64,000 nt of DNA from Desulfoprunum benzoelyticum (GCF_014201505.1 NZ_JACHEO010000014.1:34010-98009), one strand, 5' to 3'; numbered from the stretch's first letter, positions 46,072-55,391 are shown. Notes: generated from the letters alone by a model not told the origin. Translations and numbers: made by a program.

Positions 46072-46823
46072 TCGGGTCGGCGTTTTTCTTCAAAACTTTT
46101 GAGGCCTTCGAGGGTGTCTTCAGTGTGCATCAATTGGTTGAGGAATATATCATTGACGCTTTCCATCGCGTCATCGATCGCCATCCCGACATGCTGATTG
46201 ACCGCCTTTTTGTTGAGTCGGATGATCAGCGGACTGGCGTGCTGAATTTCCTTCGTCAAATTGGCCACCCCTTTTTCCAAGGCATCGTCGTCGAATACAT
46301 CGCAGACGACGCCCATCTGCTGCATTGACTCGGCACTGTAGCGTTTTCCTGTCGTGCAGATCTCGATCGCCCGCGAAGGACCTACCAGACGAGGCAGACG
46401 GACTGCGGCATAGGGCGGCAGAAAACCCAGTTTGATCTCCGGTTGGCCGAATACTGCCGATCTGGCGGCCACAACCATATCGCAGGCAATGGCGACTTCC
46501 ATCCCGCCTCCCAGACAGGCGCCGTTGACGGCGGCGATGGAGGGGACGGAGAGGGCGTGAATCTGCTTGAGCAGGGCGTCGAAGATACGAATCATGTCCG
46601 GAGCCAGATCAGGCTTGTGATCGAGGACTTCCACTCCGGCACACCAACTGGCCCCCTGGGCGGCGATGACCACGCATTTCAACTCGGCATCGGCGTTGAG
46701 ATCCGCCAATATGGCGGTCAATTCCTGCATCATAGCCATGTTCAACACATTGTGTTTCGGACGGTTGAATGTGATCCGGGCTATTCCGTTCTCCTGTGTC
46801 AACTGATGATACGTAAGCTCCAT
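46056..46823 (-). CDS. dch: Cyclohexa-1,5-diene-1-carbonyl-CoA hydratase
   Basis: A 255-residue crotonase-family hydratase. RITFNRPKHNVLNMAMMQEL, GASWCAGVEVLDHKPD followed by MIRIFDALL, and GGGMEVAIACDMVVAA with VFGQPEIKLGFLPPYAA match Dch/BamR, which adds water to the diene produced by benzoyl-CoA reductase. ATG 46823 begins the family sequence; an open extension to 46940 overlaps the GNAT gene and is not used. The gene lies between the GNAT gene (64 bases) and fdhD (overlap). Ordinary enoyl-CoA hydratase is the alternative, less likely by context. Confidence 0.88.
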   Translation of the reverse strand: MELTYHQLTQENGIARITFNRPKHNVLNMAMMQELTAILADLNADAELKCVVIAAQGASWCAGVEVLDHKPDLAPDMIRIFDALLKQIHALSVPSIAAVNGACLGGGMEVAIACDMVVAARSAVFGQPEIKLGFLPPYAAVRLPRLVGPSRAIEICTTGKRYSAESMQQMGVVCDVFDDDALEKGVANLTKEIQHASPLIIRLNKKAVNQHVGMAIDDAMESVNDIFLNQLMHTEDTLEGLKSFEEKRRPEWKNR

Positions 46824-46887
46824 GATTTTCTTACCCTTTGATTCTAGATTTTTGAAAAGGATCGCTGCTGTTGGGAGATGACCTGCT

Positions 46888-47337
46888 CTATATATTGCGT
46901 TCCAGATTAATGGTTTTGGATGGACTGAATTGATTCGCACTGAAAAAATGGATCAATCCGGCATCATTCCAATCGACCAGGGTGTTGATTTTGTTGACCC
47001 CGATCTGGCGCAGATGATCGATGAATTCGTCCATCAATTTTTTCCCGACTCCCCGGTGCTGATAGGCGGGATCGATACCGATGGTATCCATACTCGCGAC
47101 TTCCTGCAGAATACCGAATTGTCCCATGTAGAGCTCGCCCATCAGAAAGCCGATGACGACGCCATTGTCTTCGGCCACAAACGAGGTGGGCAGATAATCT
47201 TTGGAGGAGAAAAGTCGTTCAAACTTGAGCTGGTAATATTCAAGACGAGAAGTCTTGACAATTTTCTCATCGATCTTGAGGATGGCCTCGAGATCGTTTT
47301 CCGTCATCAGTCGTGTGGTAATGGTATCTTCGGTCAT
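46888..47337 (-). CDS. GNAT acetyltransferase translationally coupled to bamF
   Basis: A 149-residue GNAT protein. It starts TTRLMTENDLEAILKIDEK and has TSFVAEDNGVVIGFLMGEL, DTIGIDPAYQHRGVGKKLMD (acetyl-CoA loop Q/R-x-x-G-x-G) and WNDAGLIHFFSANQF. Its start overlaps the bamF stop (ATGA), so it is made together with the reductase subunits. In Rhodopseudomonas palustris GNAT enzymes acetylate and switch off aromatic acid-CoA ligases, which is one plausible job; small-molecule acetylation is another. It resembles the broken GNAT beside the ligase in layout. Confidence 0.8.
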   Translation of the reverse strand: MTEDTITTRLMTENDLEAILKIDEKIVKTSRLEYYQLKFERLFSSKDYLPTSFVAEDNGVVIGFLMGELYMGQFGILQEVASMDTIGIDPAYQHRGVGKKLMDEFIDHLRQIGVNKINTLVDWNDAGLIHFFSANQFSPSKTINLERNI

Positions 47338-48200
47338 GGGAGCACCTTTTCAGTCGAAGTGGTTTTCTCTTTACCGCCCTTGCGTACGATGGTTCGCTGG
47401 TCCAGCGGCAGCGGCGCCGGTACCGGGCCGCCGACGATCTTGGTGACCGCACCGAACCGGGAGGGACAGGCGTTGAGGCAGGTGCCGCATTTGATGCATT
47501 TGTCCTGATCGATGACATGGACCACGCCCTTGCCGCCGTCGATGGCCTCGACGGGGCAGCTCCGGGCGCAGATCATGCACGCCTGGCATTTGGCCGGGTC
47601 GATATAGTAGGAAGCCACCTCTTCGAACAGCCGCTTGATCTCGTCGAGGCTGAAATGATCTTCGTAGGTGGTTTCATCCTCCAGGCAGACAGTCAGTTTT
47701 TCGTGTTTTTCAATCTTGATATAGGGGACCAGCCGGGTGATATCGGACATGACCTCTTCCAGCCGGGCCGGCGAGATTTCCTCGGATTGACCGATGGGAC
47801 CGAGCTCCTTGATCGTTTTGCAGAAACCGTCCACCTCCGAGGCAAACAGGTTGCCTTCACCGCCCGACATGAAGGCAATGTGCAGCCGCCGGGGATTGAG
47901 GCCGATATGCTCAAAGATCTTTTTGCTCAGCAGGGCGAGGTTCAGGGCATGATAGTTGCCATGGGTGATGTAGTTGCATTCACCCAGCCGGCATCCGCCG
48001 ATGAAGACACCATCCGCTCCCTTGGCGAAGGCCCTCAGGATGTGCGCCAGATCAACCCGGCCCGAGCACATCAAGCGAACCAGCCTCATATTCGTCGAGT
48101 ATTGCAGTCTGGAAACTCCAGCCAGGTCAGCCGCCCCGTATACTCACCAGTGGCAGACAAACCCGATGATTCTGGGGGTGAACATGTGTCCTTTACTCAT
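47334..48200 (-). CDS. bamF: BamF, MvhD-like selenoprotein subunit of class II benzoyl-CoA reductase (in-frame UGA = Sec19)
   Basis: A 288-residue protein if UGA 48146-48144 is read as selenocysteine. It starts MSKGHMFTPRIIGFVCHW, then U at residue 19, then VYGAADLAGVSRLQYSTN. In MvhD proteins this spot is cysteine (C.WC.YAGADLAG), so U replaces a [2Fe-2S] ligand. Next come VRLMCSGRVD and GADGVFIGGCRLGECNY, the rest of the MvhD cluster. The C-terminal half has two [4Fe-4S] motifs, CQACMICARSCP (about 205) and CIKCGTCLNACP (about 236). AAGGAG precedes ATG 48200. A caller that stops at UGA would start wrongly at 48089. It probably shuttles electrons to BamE; BamF of Geobacter is also a selenoprotein. 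Confidence 0.92.
48097..48146 (-). promoter_or_regulatory. bamF UGA codon and SECIS-like hairpin
   Basis: The UGA is at 48146-48144. The RNA from its second base can form GAGUAU pairing with AUACUC (48102-48097). Inside, CUGGA-GUU-UCCAG (48121-48109) makes a 5-bp hairpin with a GUU loop, its loop G being 28 bases after the UGA. Bacterial SECIS elements lie directly after the UGA with a G-U-bearing apical loop about 16-37 bases away, so this fits. Confidence 0.7.
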
Positions 48201-48221
48201 GGTTTGTTCTCTCCTTGCTTG

Positions 48222-51200
48222 TCATTGTACTTCTATCGGTTCGGGAAGCAGCGCATCGATCTGGCTTTCGATCTCCAGGTCGGTGAAATGTTTCAGGACA
48301 ATTGCCCCGGTGGGACAGACGGCGTTGCACAGCCCGTCTCCCTTGCAGATCACCGGGTTGACGACTGCCTTCTCTCCCTGCCTGGTCTTGCGCAGTTCAA
48401 TGGCATCGTAGGTGCAGACCTCGACACAGGCGCCGCAACCCATGCATTGTTTCTCGTTGACCTCGCAAACCGCCCCGGACACGGTGACGATGTCGTTGGA
48501 CAAGAGGGTCAGGGCCCGGCCGGCCGCGCCGTAGGCCTGGTTGACCGCCTCGGGCATGTGCTTGGGATAGTGGGCCATGCCGCAGAGAAAGACGCCATCG
48601 GTGGCGAATTCCACCGGCCGGAGTTTGACGTGGCCTTCCTGGAAGAAGCCGTCCGGTCCCAGCGGCACCTTGAACAGGCTGGCAATCTCCTGGGCGCCGC
48701 GCGATGGAACAATGGCCGCGGCCAGGACCACCAGGTCGGCGTCGAAGGCAATCTTGCTGCCGAGGATCGAGTCAGTCACCGCCACCTGCAGCACGGCCCG
48801 GCCGTCGTCGGCCTCGGCCGCCTCCACCGTCGGCGGATCTTCCGGAGTCCAGCGGATGAAGCGCACGCCTTGATGGGAGGCCTCACGGTAGTAGTTTTCG
48901 TTGAAGCCGTAGGTCCGCATATCCCGGAAGGCGATGACGACGTCCATCTCCGGGTTGATCGCCTTGAGTTGCAGGGCGTTCTTGACGCTGTGGCTGCAGC
49001 AGACCCGGCTACAGTAGTTGCGGTCCTGGTTGCGGCAGCCGACACACTGGATCATCACCACGCCCTGGGCCCCGGTGACGGCCGCATCGCTTTTGGCGAG
49101 GCGTTCTCCCAGCTCCAGGTGGGTCAGGACGCGGTCGTCCTGACCGTACAGGTACTCGGTGGGTTTGTACTCTTCGGCGCCGATGGCGATGACCGCGGCC
49201 CCGTGCTCGATGACCGCCGGTCCCCGCTCCGAGGTGATCCGGGTCACGAAGTTGCCGATGTAACCGGTGGCCTCGGTAATCACCGCCTCGTTGTAGACGT
49301 GGATCGCCGGATGACGGTAGATCCTGCGGATCAGTCGGGTAAGATCGGCCTGGACGTTCTTCCCGTCGATGGTGGAATGCAGCCGGCGGGCGTTGCCGCC
49401 CAGTTCGGCCTCTTTCTCCAGCAGGTAGACGTCGTGGCCTTGATCGGCAATCGACAGGGCGCAGGTCATGCCGGCCAGACCGCCGCCGACCACCAGGGCC
49501 GCTCTGTTGACCGGCAGGTCGAATTCCTGCAGCGGTTCGAGTTTGATGGAGCGGGCCACCGACATGCGGACGATATCCTTGGCCTTGGCCGTGGCCGCCT
49601 CCTTCTCGCGGGCATGGCACCAGGAGCAGTGCTCGCGGATATTGGCCATATCGAGATAGTACTTGTTGATCCCAGCTTCCTGCAGGGTGTCGCGGAACAG
49701 TGCTTCCAGCGTCCGCGGGCTACAGGCGGCGATCACCACCCGATTGAGCGACTTCTCCTTGACGGTATCGACGATCGCCTTCATCGAGTTGGTCGCGCAG
49801 GAAAACAGCTGGTTCTGGACATGGACCACATTGGGCAGCGTCTGGACGTAGGCGACCGTATCCGGAACGTCGACCACCCGGCTGATATTGGCGCCGCAGT
49901 GGCAGACGAACACACCGATACGCGGCTCTGCCGCGGTGTTGTCGGTCTCCGGAGGGTAGACTCTTTCGGTAGTCAAGCGGCCCCGGCGGGAGTTGAGCAG
50001 CTCGCCGCACTGAGCACCGGCGGCACTGGCGGTAAAGACCGATTCCGGAATATCCAACGGCCCCTGGAAGGCGCCGCTGACAAAGATCCCAGGCCGGGTG
50101 GTGGCCATCGGGTTGGCGGAGTCGATCTGACAGAAGCCGTGACCGTTGACCTCGATGCCGAACTTTTTCGCCAGGCCCTGATAATCCTTGGGCGGGTTGA
50201 GCCCGACCGAGAGGACCACCATCTCGAACTGTTCCTCCTTGACCCCCTCGTCGGCCGTGGCGTAGCGGACGATGACGTTTTTGGTCTCCGGGTCTTCGCC
50301 GACGATGGAGGCGTAGCTGCGGATAAAGCGGACGTTCGGAAGCTGCTGGGTCCGCTGGTAGAAGGTCTCGAAGCCCTTGCCGTAGGCGCGGACATCGTTG
50401 TGGAAGATCGTGCAGGGAGTTTCGCTGTTGTGATCCTTCGTCAGGATGACCTGTTTCTGGGCGTAGGTGCAGCAGACCGACGAGCAGTAGCCGTTGTCGC
50501 CTGCGGTATCGCGGCGGGAGCCGACGCACTGGATCCAGGCGACGTTATGGGGATGACGTCTGTCCGAGGCGCGCAGGATCTCGCCTTCGTACGGACCGGT
50601 GGCGCACATCAGCCGTTCGTAGTCCATGCCGGTGACGACGTTCTGCAGCCGGCCGTAGCCATACTCGTCCCGGACTTTGGGATCGAAGACGTCATAGCCG
50701 GGGGAGAGAATGACCGCCCCCACCTTCAACTCGATCTTCTCCGGGGTCTGGTGCAGGTCGATGGCGTCGTTCTTGCACGCCCCCTCGCAGATCCGGCATT
50801 TCTTTTCCTTCAGGTACAGGCAGCTCTCATCGATGTAGGTGATCAACGGGATGGCCTGGGCGAAGTAGATATGCACGGCCTTGTTGTCGGAGATCTCCTG
50901 GTTGTACTGATCGGGATACTCTACTGGGCAATACTCGACGCAGACGCCGCAACCGGTGCATCTGTCTTCGATGATGTAACGCGGTTTCTTGGTCAGCTGG
51001 ATGGTAAAATCGCCTGCCTCGCCATGAACGCTGTCAACTTCAGTATAGGTAAGAACCTTGATATTGGGATGCCGGCCGACCTCGACCAGTTTCGGTGAAA
51101 GTATTCACATCGAGCAGTCGTTGGTCGGATACGTCTTGTCCAGCTGCGCCATGTGACCGCCGATGGCAGGCCCCTTTTCGATCAGGTAGACCTTGAAGCC

Positions 51201-51320
51201 GGCCGTGGCCAGATCCAGCGACGCCTGAATGCCGCTGATTCCGCCGCCGACCACGATGACGTCTCCAAAGTTGCCTTGGGCGAAACCATCACTGGGTTGT
51301 GCAATCAATTGGTTTTCCAC
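48222..51320 (-). CDS. bamE: BamE, HdrA-like selenoprotein flavin subunit of class II benzoyl-CoA reductase (in-frame UGA = Sec72)
   Basis: A 1032-residue protein if UGA 51107-51105 is read as selenocysteine. From GTG 51320 (AAGGA upstream) it has [18 protein letters not shown] (FAD loop), [16 protein letters not shown], then [17 protein letters not shown], where HdrA proteins have cysteine in place of U. A ferredoxin motif [12 protein letters not shown] follows near residue 118. A second HdrA-like module with [19 protein letters not shown] begins near 608, and two more [4Fe-4S] motifs, [11 protein letters not shown] and [12 protein letters not shown], end the protein. The frame is open across the UGA and the sequence on both sides is one continuous HdrA, so this is no frameshift. 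HdrA-type flavins carry out electron bifurcation, the proposed way to drive benzoyl-CoA reduction. Confidence 0.93.
51072..51107 (-). promoter_or_regulatory. bamE UGA codon and SECIS-like hairpin
   Basis: The UGA is at 51107-51105. Fifteen bases later CUGGUC pairs with GGCCGG (six pairs, two of them G-U) around the loop GAGGUC (51089-51072). The GGUC in the loop is the same as in the E. coli fdhF SECIS loop, and its distance from the UGA (about 24-27 bases) is in the normal range. Confidence 0.75.
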
Positions 51321-51354
51321 GGTTTATTTCCTTTTTTTCGAAGGATTAGAAGCG

Positions 51355-51897
51355 TTATTTGAGATCTTTTGTCGAGGCGGACATTCTGGCCACGGAATCC
51401 ATGACCTTCTGCTTGCCGTGTCTTTCGATCAACGACGCCAGCCCGATCTCCAGTTCCTCCTGGGGATCGCCGATCTCGACCTCTTCCTCGCGCTCCTCGA
51501 CGATCAGGGCGTCGGTGATGCACCATTTGACGCACAGGGGCTCGTCTTCGCCTTCACACATGTCGCATTTGAGCGGCAGGCCGGAATCGGGCTCCTTGAA
51601 TTCGGCCCGGGAGGGGCAGGGAGACCGGCAGAAGGCGCATTCCTCGTATTCCTTGCCGTCGATGATGTACTTGTCCCGCCCGGCGCATTCGGCCCCGGCC
51701 GACTCGCCGGCGTACACCGGCACGTAGATGTCTTCCAGCGGGTGACGAATGACCCGGATGCGGGATCGGGCCGGGTTGTTGCTGCTGTATTTGGGCAGGG
51801 CATGAAAGGCCGAGCAGATCATTTCACAGGCACGGCAACCGTTGCACAGGTCAGCATTTATTTTAATTGTTTTGACGATCTTTTTTTCAGTTGCCAA
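51355..51897 (-). CDS. bamC: BamC, ferredoxin-like iron-sulfur subunit of class II benzoyl-CoA reductase
   Basis: A 180-residue iron-sulfur protein with cysteine motifs for three [4Fe-4S] clusters: CNGCRACEMICS near the N-terminus, CAFCRSPCPS in the middle, and CDMCEGEDEPLCVKWC. It wires electrons between BamB and the other subunits. The start is TTG (51897), fixed by AAGGAGGTG directly upstream inside the end of bamB; the bamB stop lies 3 bases before. The order bamB-bamC is the usual one for this enzyme. Confidence 0.92.
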   Translation of the reverse strand: MATEKKIVKTIKINADLCNGCRACEMICSAFHALPKYSSNNPARSRIRVIRHPLEDIYVPVYAGESAGAECAGRDKYIIDGKEYEECAFCRSPCPSRAEFKEPDSGLPLKCDMCEGEDEPLCVKWCITDALIVEEREEEVEIGDPQEELEIGLASLIERHGKQKVMDSVARMSASTKDLK

Positions 51898-51899
51898 AA

Positions 51900-53909
51900 T
51901 TACACCTCCTTGCCGGTCTCGGCCGGGGTCGTCTCGGAAGGCGTATCCTCATTTTCCGAATAGATGCCGCGCTTCTGAAACTCTTCATAGACATAGTCCA
52001 GTCCCAGATCGCGCAGCGACTCCTCGGTGGGGATACCCTGCTCGTTCCATCCTTTAAATGCGTAGTAGGTGTCTAAAAGCTCTTTTTCAAGTTCCGGGAA
52101 GCGCTTCTTCCAATGATTTTCGGGTGGCTTGTCATCTTTTCTGCGCACACCTCTTGTGGTGTTGATGGCCCGCACCAGGGTACGATAGCGCTTGGCTGCC
52201 TTCGTCAAGCTCTCTTCGTCCATGGCAAATCCAGCCCCGGCGGAAATGAATTTTGGATAGTTGTGAATATGGTAGGGCGGTTTGAGCGGAAACGATGACA
52301 AACCGGCACACATACCCAAAGCATCGTCGATGTAGTGCATCCGTTCCTGCCAATCAACGATATCGCAGCACATCGCCGGGGTGGGGTAGAACGGGATCGA
52401 ATTGTCCCCGCGCAGTTCCCAGTCCAGGAAATACTGCTTGAATTTTTCGTCCGGTACCTGGAACCAGTCCTTGACGAAAGTCTCCCGCTCTTCGCGGGTG
52501 GGGAATGGCGCTTGCGGGAACTGTCCCTCGATCTGAGTGATGTTCAGTTTCTCGCCGGTTGCGTACATCAGAAAATAGATGGGGTTGAGCATGGACAACT
52601 TGAGAGGCAGCTGCTCCGTCTTTTTTATATTGTTGTGGGCATACTTCTCAGCTCCGTTACCGATCTGCTTGGCGGCCCAGTAGGTGCCGTTGGCCAGCAC
52701 ATCGCCGATTCCTTCCCGCCGGACGATGTGGTCGAGCAGCCAGTAAAACCGCCCTTCGTTGTCGTCGGGCATCCCCGGGAAATCATCCTTGCTCAGGATC
52801 CCGGCCTCCAGAAGCTCCAGGGCGAAGGCCATGACCTGCGGGGCGGAAAATCCGTCAACCCCATGCTCGGTGGCGGCCTGGGCAATCCCTAGGCCGAACT
52901 GCAGGTCGGAAAAAGCCGCCATGGTGTAGGTGAGTTTGGAGAAACATTTCATCATATATGTCGGCTTATCCGGTGGCGAAATGGTCGCGCCACATTTCAT
53001 CGGACAATTGTAGCAGCTGATCAAACGTGTCTGCATGCCCTCCATGGTTGATGTCCAATCCTCGGCGATCTGATCGGTCCAGAAATTTTTACGACGCTCG
53101 CGTGAATTGCCCCACATGAAATTTTCGGTATGCCACTTCTCATCGTGGGTTTTCATCTCCTGGGGCGATCCCAGTCCCGAAAGGATGGCCATGACTCCAG
53201 GGATCGGATTCTTTTCACGGAACTGGATGTACTGCAAAACCTCGTTGCAGAGGCCAATAAATTCAGCAGGCTTCGCTGTATGAATATCCTTGGTCCCGCG
53301 GACGACAATGGCTTTTACTCCCTTGTCACCCATTACCGCCCCGAGTCCGCCGCGACTGGCACTGGAGCGACCTTGTTCTATAGAGGCGAAGTAGACCCGA
53401 TTCTCTCCCGCCATGCCGATGGCCGCGACCTGGGCCTTGGGTTCGTTGAGCTCATCGCAAATCAGCTTTGCTGTTTCAATGGCGCCTTTGCCTTTCAGGT
53501 GAGAGGCGTCACGGATCTCAACCTTGTCGTTATTTATCCATATGTAGACGAGGTCGGGAGATTTGCCGCGAAGGATTACCTTGTCATAACCGGCATACTT
53601 CAATTCCGGGGCCCAGAATCCGCCCATCATGGAAAAGGCCAGCAACTGATTCACCGGCGAAATGGTGGTGACGATAGTCCGGTTGCAGCCTATGGCCGGT
53701 GTTCCGCACAAAAGACCGGTGCCGAAAATCAGCAGGTTTTTAGGCGAAAAGGCTTCTACTTCCGGGGCTACCCGGTCCCACATGATCTTGGCGTTGGTCC
53801 CCAATCCCCCCAGATACAGTTGGCTGTCCTCGGGATTGCTGGCAACCCGCTCGATATTGCCGCGGGTCAGATCAATCTCCAGATTATATCCAGTCTCTGC
53901 GTATCTCAT
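51900..53909 (-). CDS. bamB: BamB, tungsten active-site subunit of class II benzoyl-CoA reductase
   Basis: A 669-residue member of the aldehyde:ferredoxin oxidoreductase family, which binds W-bis-pyranopterin and one [4Fe-4S] cluster. It starts YAETGYNLEIDLTRGNIERV, has GRSSASRGGLGAVMGDKGVK (cofactor region), the cluster cysteines CYNCPMKCG (about residue 300) and the last Cys in DALGMCAGLSSF. BamB reduces the aromatic ring of benzoyl-CoA to the 1,5-diene without ATP. Length, neighbours (bamC, bamD, bamE, bamF, dch, had, bamA) and the lack of an aldehyde pathway favour BamB over an aldehyde oxidoreductase. AAGGAAA precedes the ATG. Confidence 0.93.
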   Translation of the reverse strand: MRYAETGYNLEIDLTRGNIERVASNPEDSQLYLGGLGTNAKIMWDRVAPEVEAFSPKNLLIFGTGLLCGTPAIGCNRTIVTTISPVNQLLAFSMMGGFWAPELKYAGYDKVILRGKSPDLVYIWINNDKVEIRDASHLKGKGAIETAKLICDELNEPKAQVAAIGMAGENRVYFASIEQGRSSASRGGLGAVMGDKGVKAIVVRGTKDIHTAKPAEFIGLCNEVLQYIQFREKNPIPGVMAILSGLGSPQEMKTHDEKWHTENFMWGNSRERRKNFWTDQIAEDWTSTMEGMQTRLISCYNCPMKCGATISPPDKPTYMMKCFSKLTYTMAAFSDLQFGLGIAQAATEHGVDGFSAPQVMAFALELLEAGILSKDDFPGMPDDNEGRFYWLLDHIVRREGIGDVLANGTYWAAKQIGNGAEKYAHNNIKKTEQLPLKLSMLNPIYFLMYATGEKLNITQIEGQFPQAPFPTREERETFVKDWFQVPDEKFKQYFLDWELRGDNSIPFYPTPAMCCDIVDWQERMHYIDDALGMCAGLSSFPLKPPYHIHNYPKFISAGAGFAMDEESLTKAAKRYRTLVRAINTTRGVRRKDDKPPENHWKKRFPELEKELLDTYYAFKGWNEQGIPTEESLRDLGLDYVYEEFQKRGIYSENEDTPSETTPAETGKEV

Positions 53910-54024
53910 TGTCTTTTCCTTGTACTGTCGCTAGTTTACTTGAGATTTACCGGTAAATCAGAACCAACCGGAAAATCCACTATTGAGACTCTCAGGATGT
54001 ATTTCATCCGTTTGCTGGCCCAAG

Positions 54025-55176
54025 CTACATTGCTTCCTGGACTATTTCTGTAATATCTTTAATTTCCAGCAAGTCACCATATTCGAGGTTGAGGCGGCTT
54101 TCCTCGAAGTTGGTAATGCAATATGGGCAACTGGTTGCCAGCACCTGAGCGCCAGTTTGAACCGCCTGATTCAACCTGATATCGGAAAATCTCTGGTCCT
54201 GTGGCGTGTCCATCCATATTCGTCCGCCGCCACCACCACAACACAGGCTGTCACGGCGCGATTCGGCCATCTCAACCAGTTCAAGTCCGGCTATCCTGGT
54301 CAAGACGGTACGGGGCTGGTCATATATATTGTTGTGCCTGCCGAGATAGCAGGGATCATGATAGGTGACTTTCTTCTCAAAGGGATGGTTGAGCTGGAGG
54401 CGTCCCTGGTTGAGCAGTTCCAGCAGATATTCACTGACATGGACAACTTCAAAGTTGACCATGAATTCGGGATATTCGTTTTTAAAAGTGTGGTAGCAGT
54501 GGGGGGACGAGACCAGGATTTTCTTTACCCCATGGTCGATAAAGGTCTTGATGTTTTCTTTGGCCAGGGACGTGAACACCTGTTCACTTCCGAACTTGCG
54601 GATACTTTCTCCGCAGCAGTTTTCCTTGTTGCCCAATATGCCGAAATCAACCCCTGCTTTTTTGAGAATCTCGGTAGTGGCAGCTGCAACCTTTTTCATT
54701 CTCGGGTCATAACTTAGATAGCAGCCGACAAAAAACAGCACCTCCATTCCTTCGGAATACGGTTTGACAGCGTACTCCTTGGCCCAATCCCCTCGTTTTT
54801 GCCGCTCTACCTGCAACGGATTCCCTTCCGAGATAAGACTCGCCCTTGCCGTGCGAGCAGACTTGACTGATGCCGGGAAGACTTCATAGCCGGCAGCAAC
54901 CCGCCGCAGAGAAACGCCGAGTTCAATCTGGTTGACTCCTCTTGGACATTGCGCCGGACATCTTCCGCACGTGGTGCATCGCCAGATGTCTTCACCGTCG
55001 ATTTCGGTCAGACCAAAGGTGGCCTCACGTATGATTTTACGCATACTGAATTGCCTTACCTTATTCCAGGGACAAACTGTGTCGCACAGGCCGCACTGAA
55101 AGCAGAATCTCTGTGATTGTCCGCCGGCATCTTCTATCTCTTCGACTACTTCTTTGAAAGGGGCAATGGTTTCCAC
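54025..55176 (-). CDS. bamD: BamD, HdrB/C-like iron-sulfur subunit of class II benzoyl-CoA reductase
   Basis: A 383-residue protein with two N-terminal [4Fe-4S] motifs, CFQCGLCDTVCPWNK and CTTCGRCPAQCP, followed by two cysteine-rich CCG domains: NKENCCGESIRKFG with SSPHCYHTF, and HDPCYLGRHN with CCGGGGGRIWMD and SCPYCITNF. This HdrC-HdrB-like layout matches BamD. The start is GTG (55176) with GAGGA upstream. It is the first gene of the minus-strand bam operon; its promoter carries the proposed MarR operator. A 115-base gap separates it from bamB. Confidence 0.9.
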   Translation of the reverse strand: METIAPFKEVVEEIEDAGGQSQRFCFQCGLCDTVCPWNKVRQFSMRKIIREATFGLTEIDGEDIWRCTTCGRCPAQCPRGVNQIELGVSLRRVAAGYEVFPASVKSARTARASLISEGNPLQVERQKRGDWAKEYAVKPYSEGMEVLFFVGCYLSYDPRMKKVAAATTEILKKAGVDFGILGNKENCCGESIRKFGSEQVFTSLAKENIKTFIDHGVKKILVSSPHCYHTFKNEYPEFMVNFEVVHVSEYLLELLNQGRLQLNHPFEKKVTYHDPCYLGRHNNIYDQPRTVLTRIAGLELVEMAESRRDSLCCGGGGGRIWMDTPQDQRFSDIRLNQAVQTGAQVLATSCPYCITNFEESRLNLEYGDLLEIKDITEIVQEAM

Positions 55177-55212
55177 TTTGTTATGTCCTCGCTCTCAGTT
55201 TAAACGTTTGAT

Positions 55213-55222
55213 TAACATGTTA
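55213..55222. promoter_or_regulatory. MarR-type operator TAACATGTTA in the bamD promoter
   Basis: A perfect 10-bp palindrome, within ATTAACATGTTA that is repeated before etfB. It begins five bases beyond the -10 box of the bamD promoter and covers the expected transcription start, a typical place for a repressor. The marR gene is divergent from bamD, 170 bases away. Confidence 0.6.
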
Positions 55223-55226
55223 CAAA

Positions 55227-55255
55227 ATGATATATTAATCATTAATGGGTGTCAA
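55227..55255 (-). promoter_or_regulatory. Sigma-70 promoter of the bam operon
   Basis: On the minus strand: TTGACA (55255-55250), a 17-base spacer and TATCAT (55232-55227). The -35 box is perfect and the -10 box matches five of six positions. Transcription would start near 55220, inside the palindromic site, about 45 bases before the bamD GTG. Confidence 0.7.
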
Positions 55256-55391
55256 GACTAAAATAAGCACCGAAATCTGCTCCATTGAAACCGGCTGACA
55301 TGGAGACTATAGTAGCCCTTGATGCTGATTCGTTGAAATTTTATAACAAATTGTAATTATTGTTGTTCTATACTGAAATAAGGATGATGCC

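Noticed and set aside
47517..51098. A 1193-codon plus-strand frame antisense to bamE and bamF
   Set aside because: The minus strand encodes clear HdrA and MvhD domains with all cysteine motifs. The plus-strand translation has no domain, is poor in lysine and looks like the usual shadow of a GC-rich gene.
51105..51107. bamE read as a pseudogene broken by a nonsense mutation
   Set aside because: The position is the conserved redox/metal ligand of HdrA, a SECIS-like hairpin follows, the rest of the gene shows no decay, and bamF next to it has the same feature.
51900..53909. Aldehyde:ferredoxin oxidoreductase instead of BamB
   Set aside because: The family is shared, but the bamC, bamD, bamE, bamF, dch, had and bamA neighbours and the length point to the benzoyl-CoA reductase subunit.
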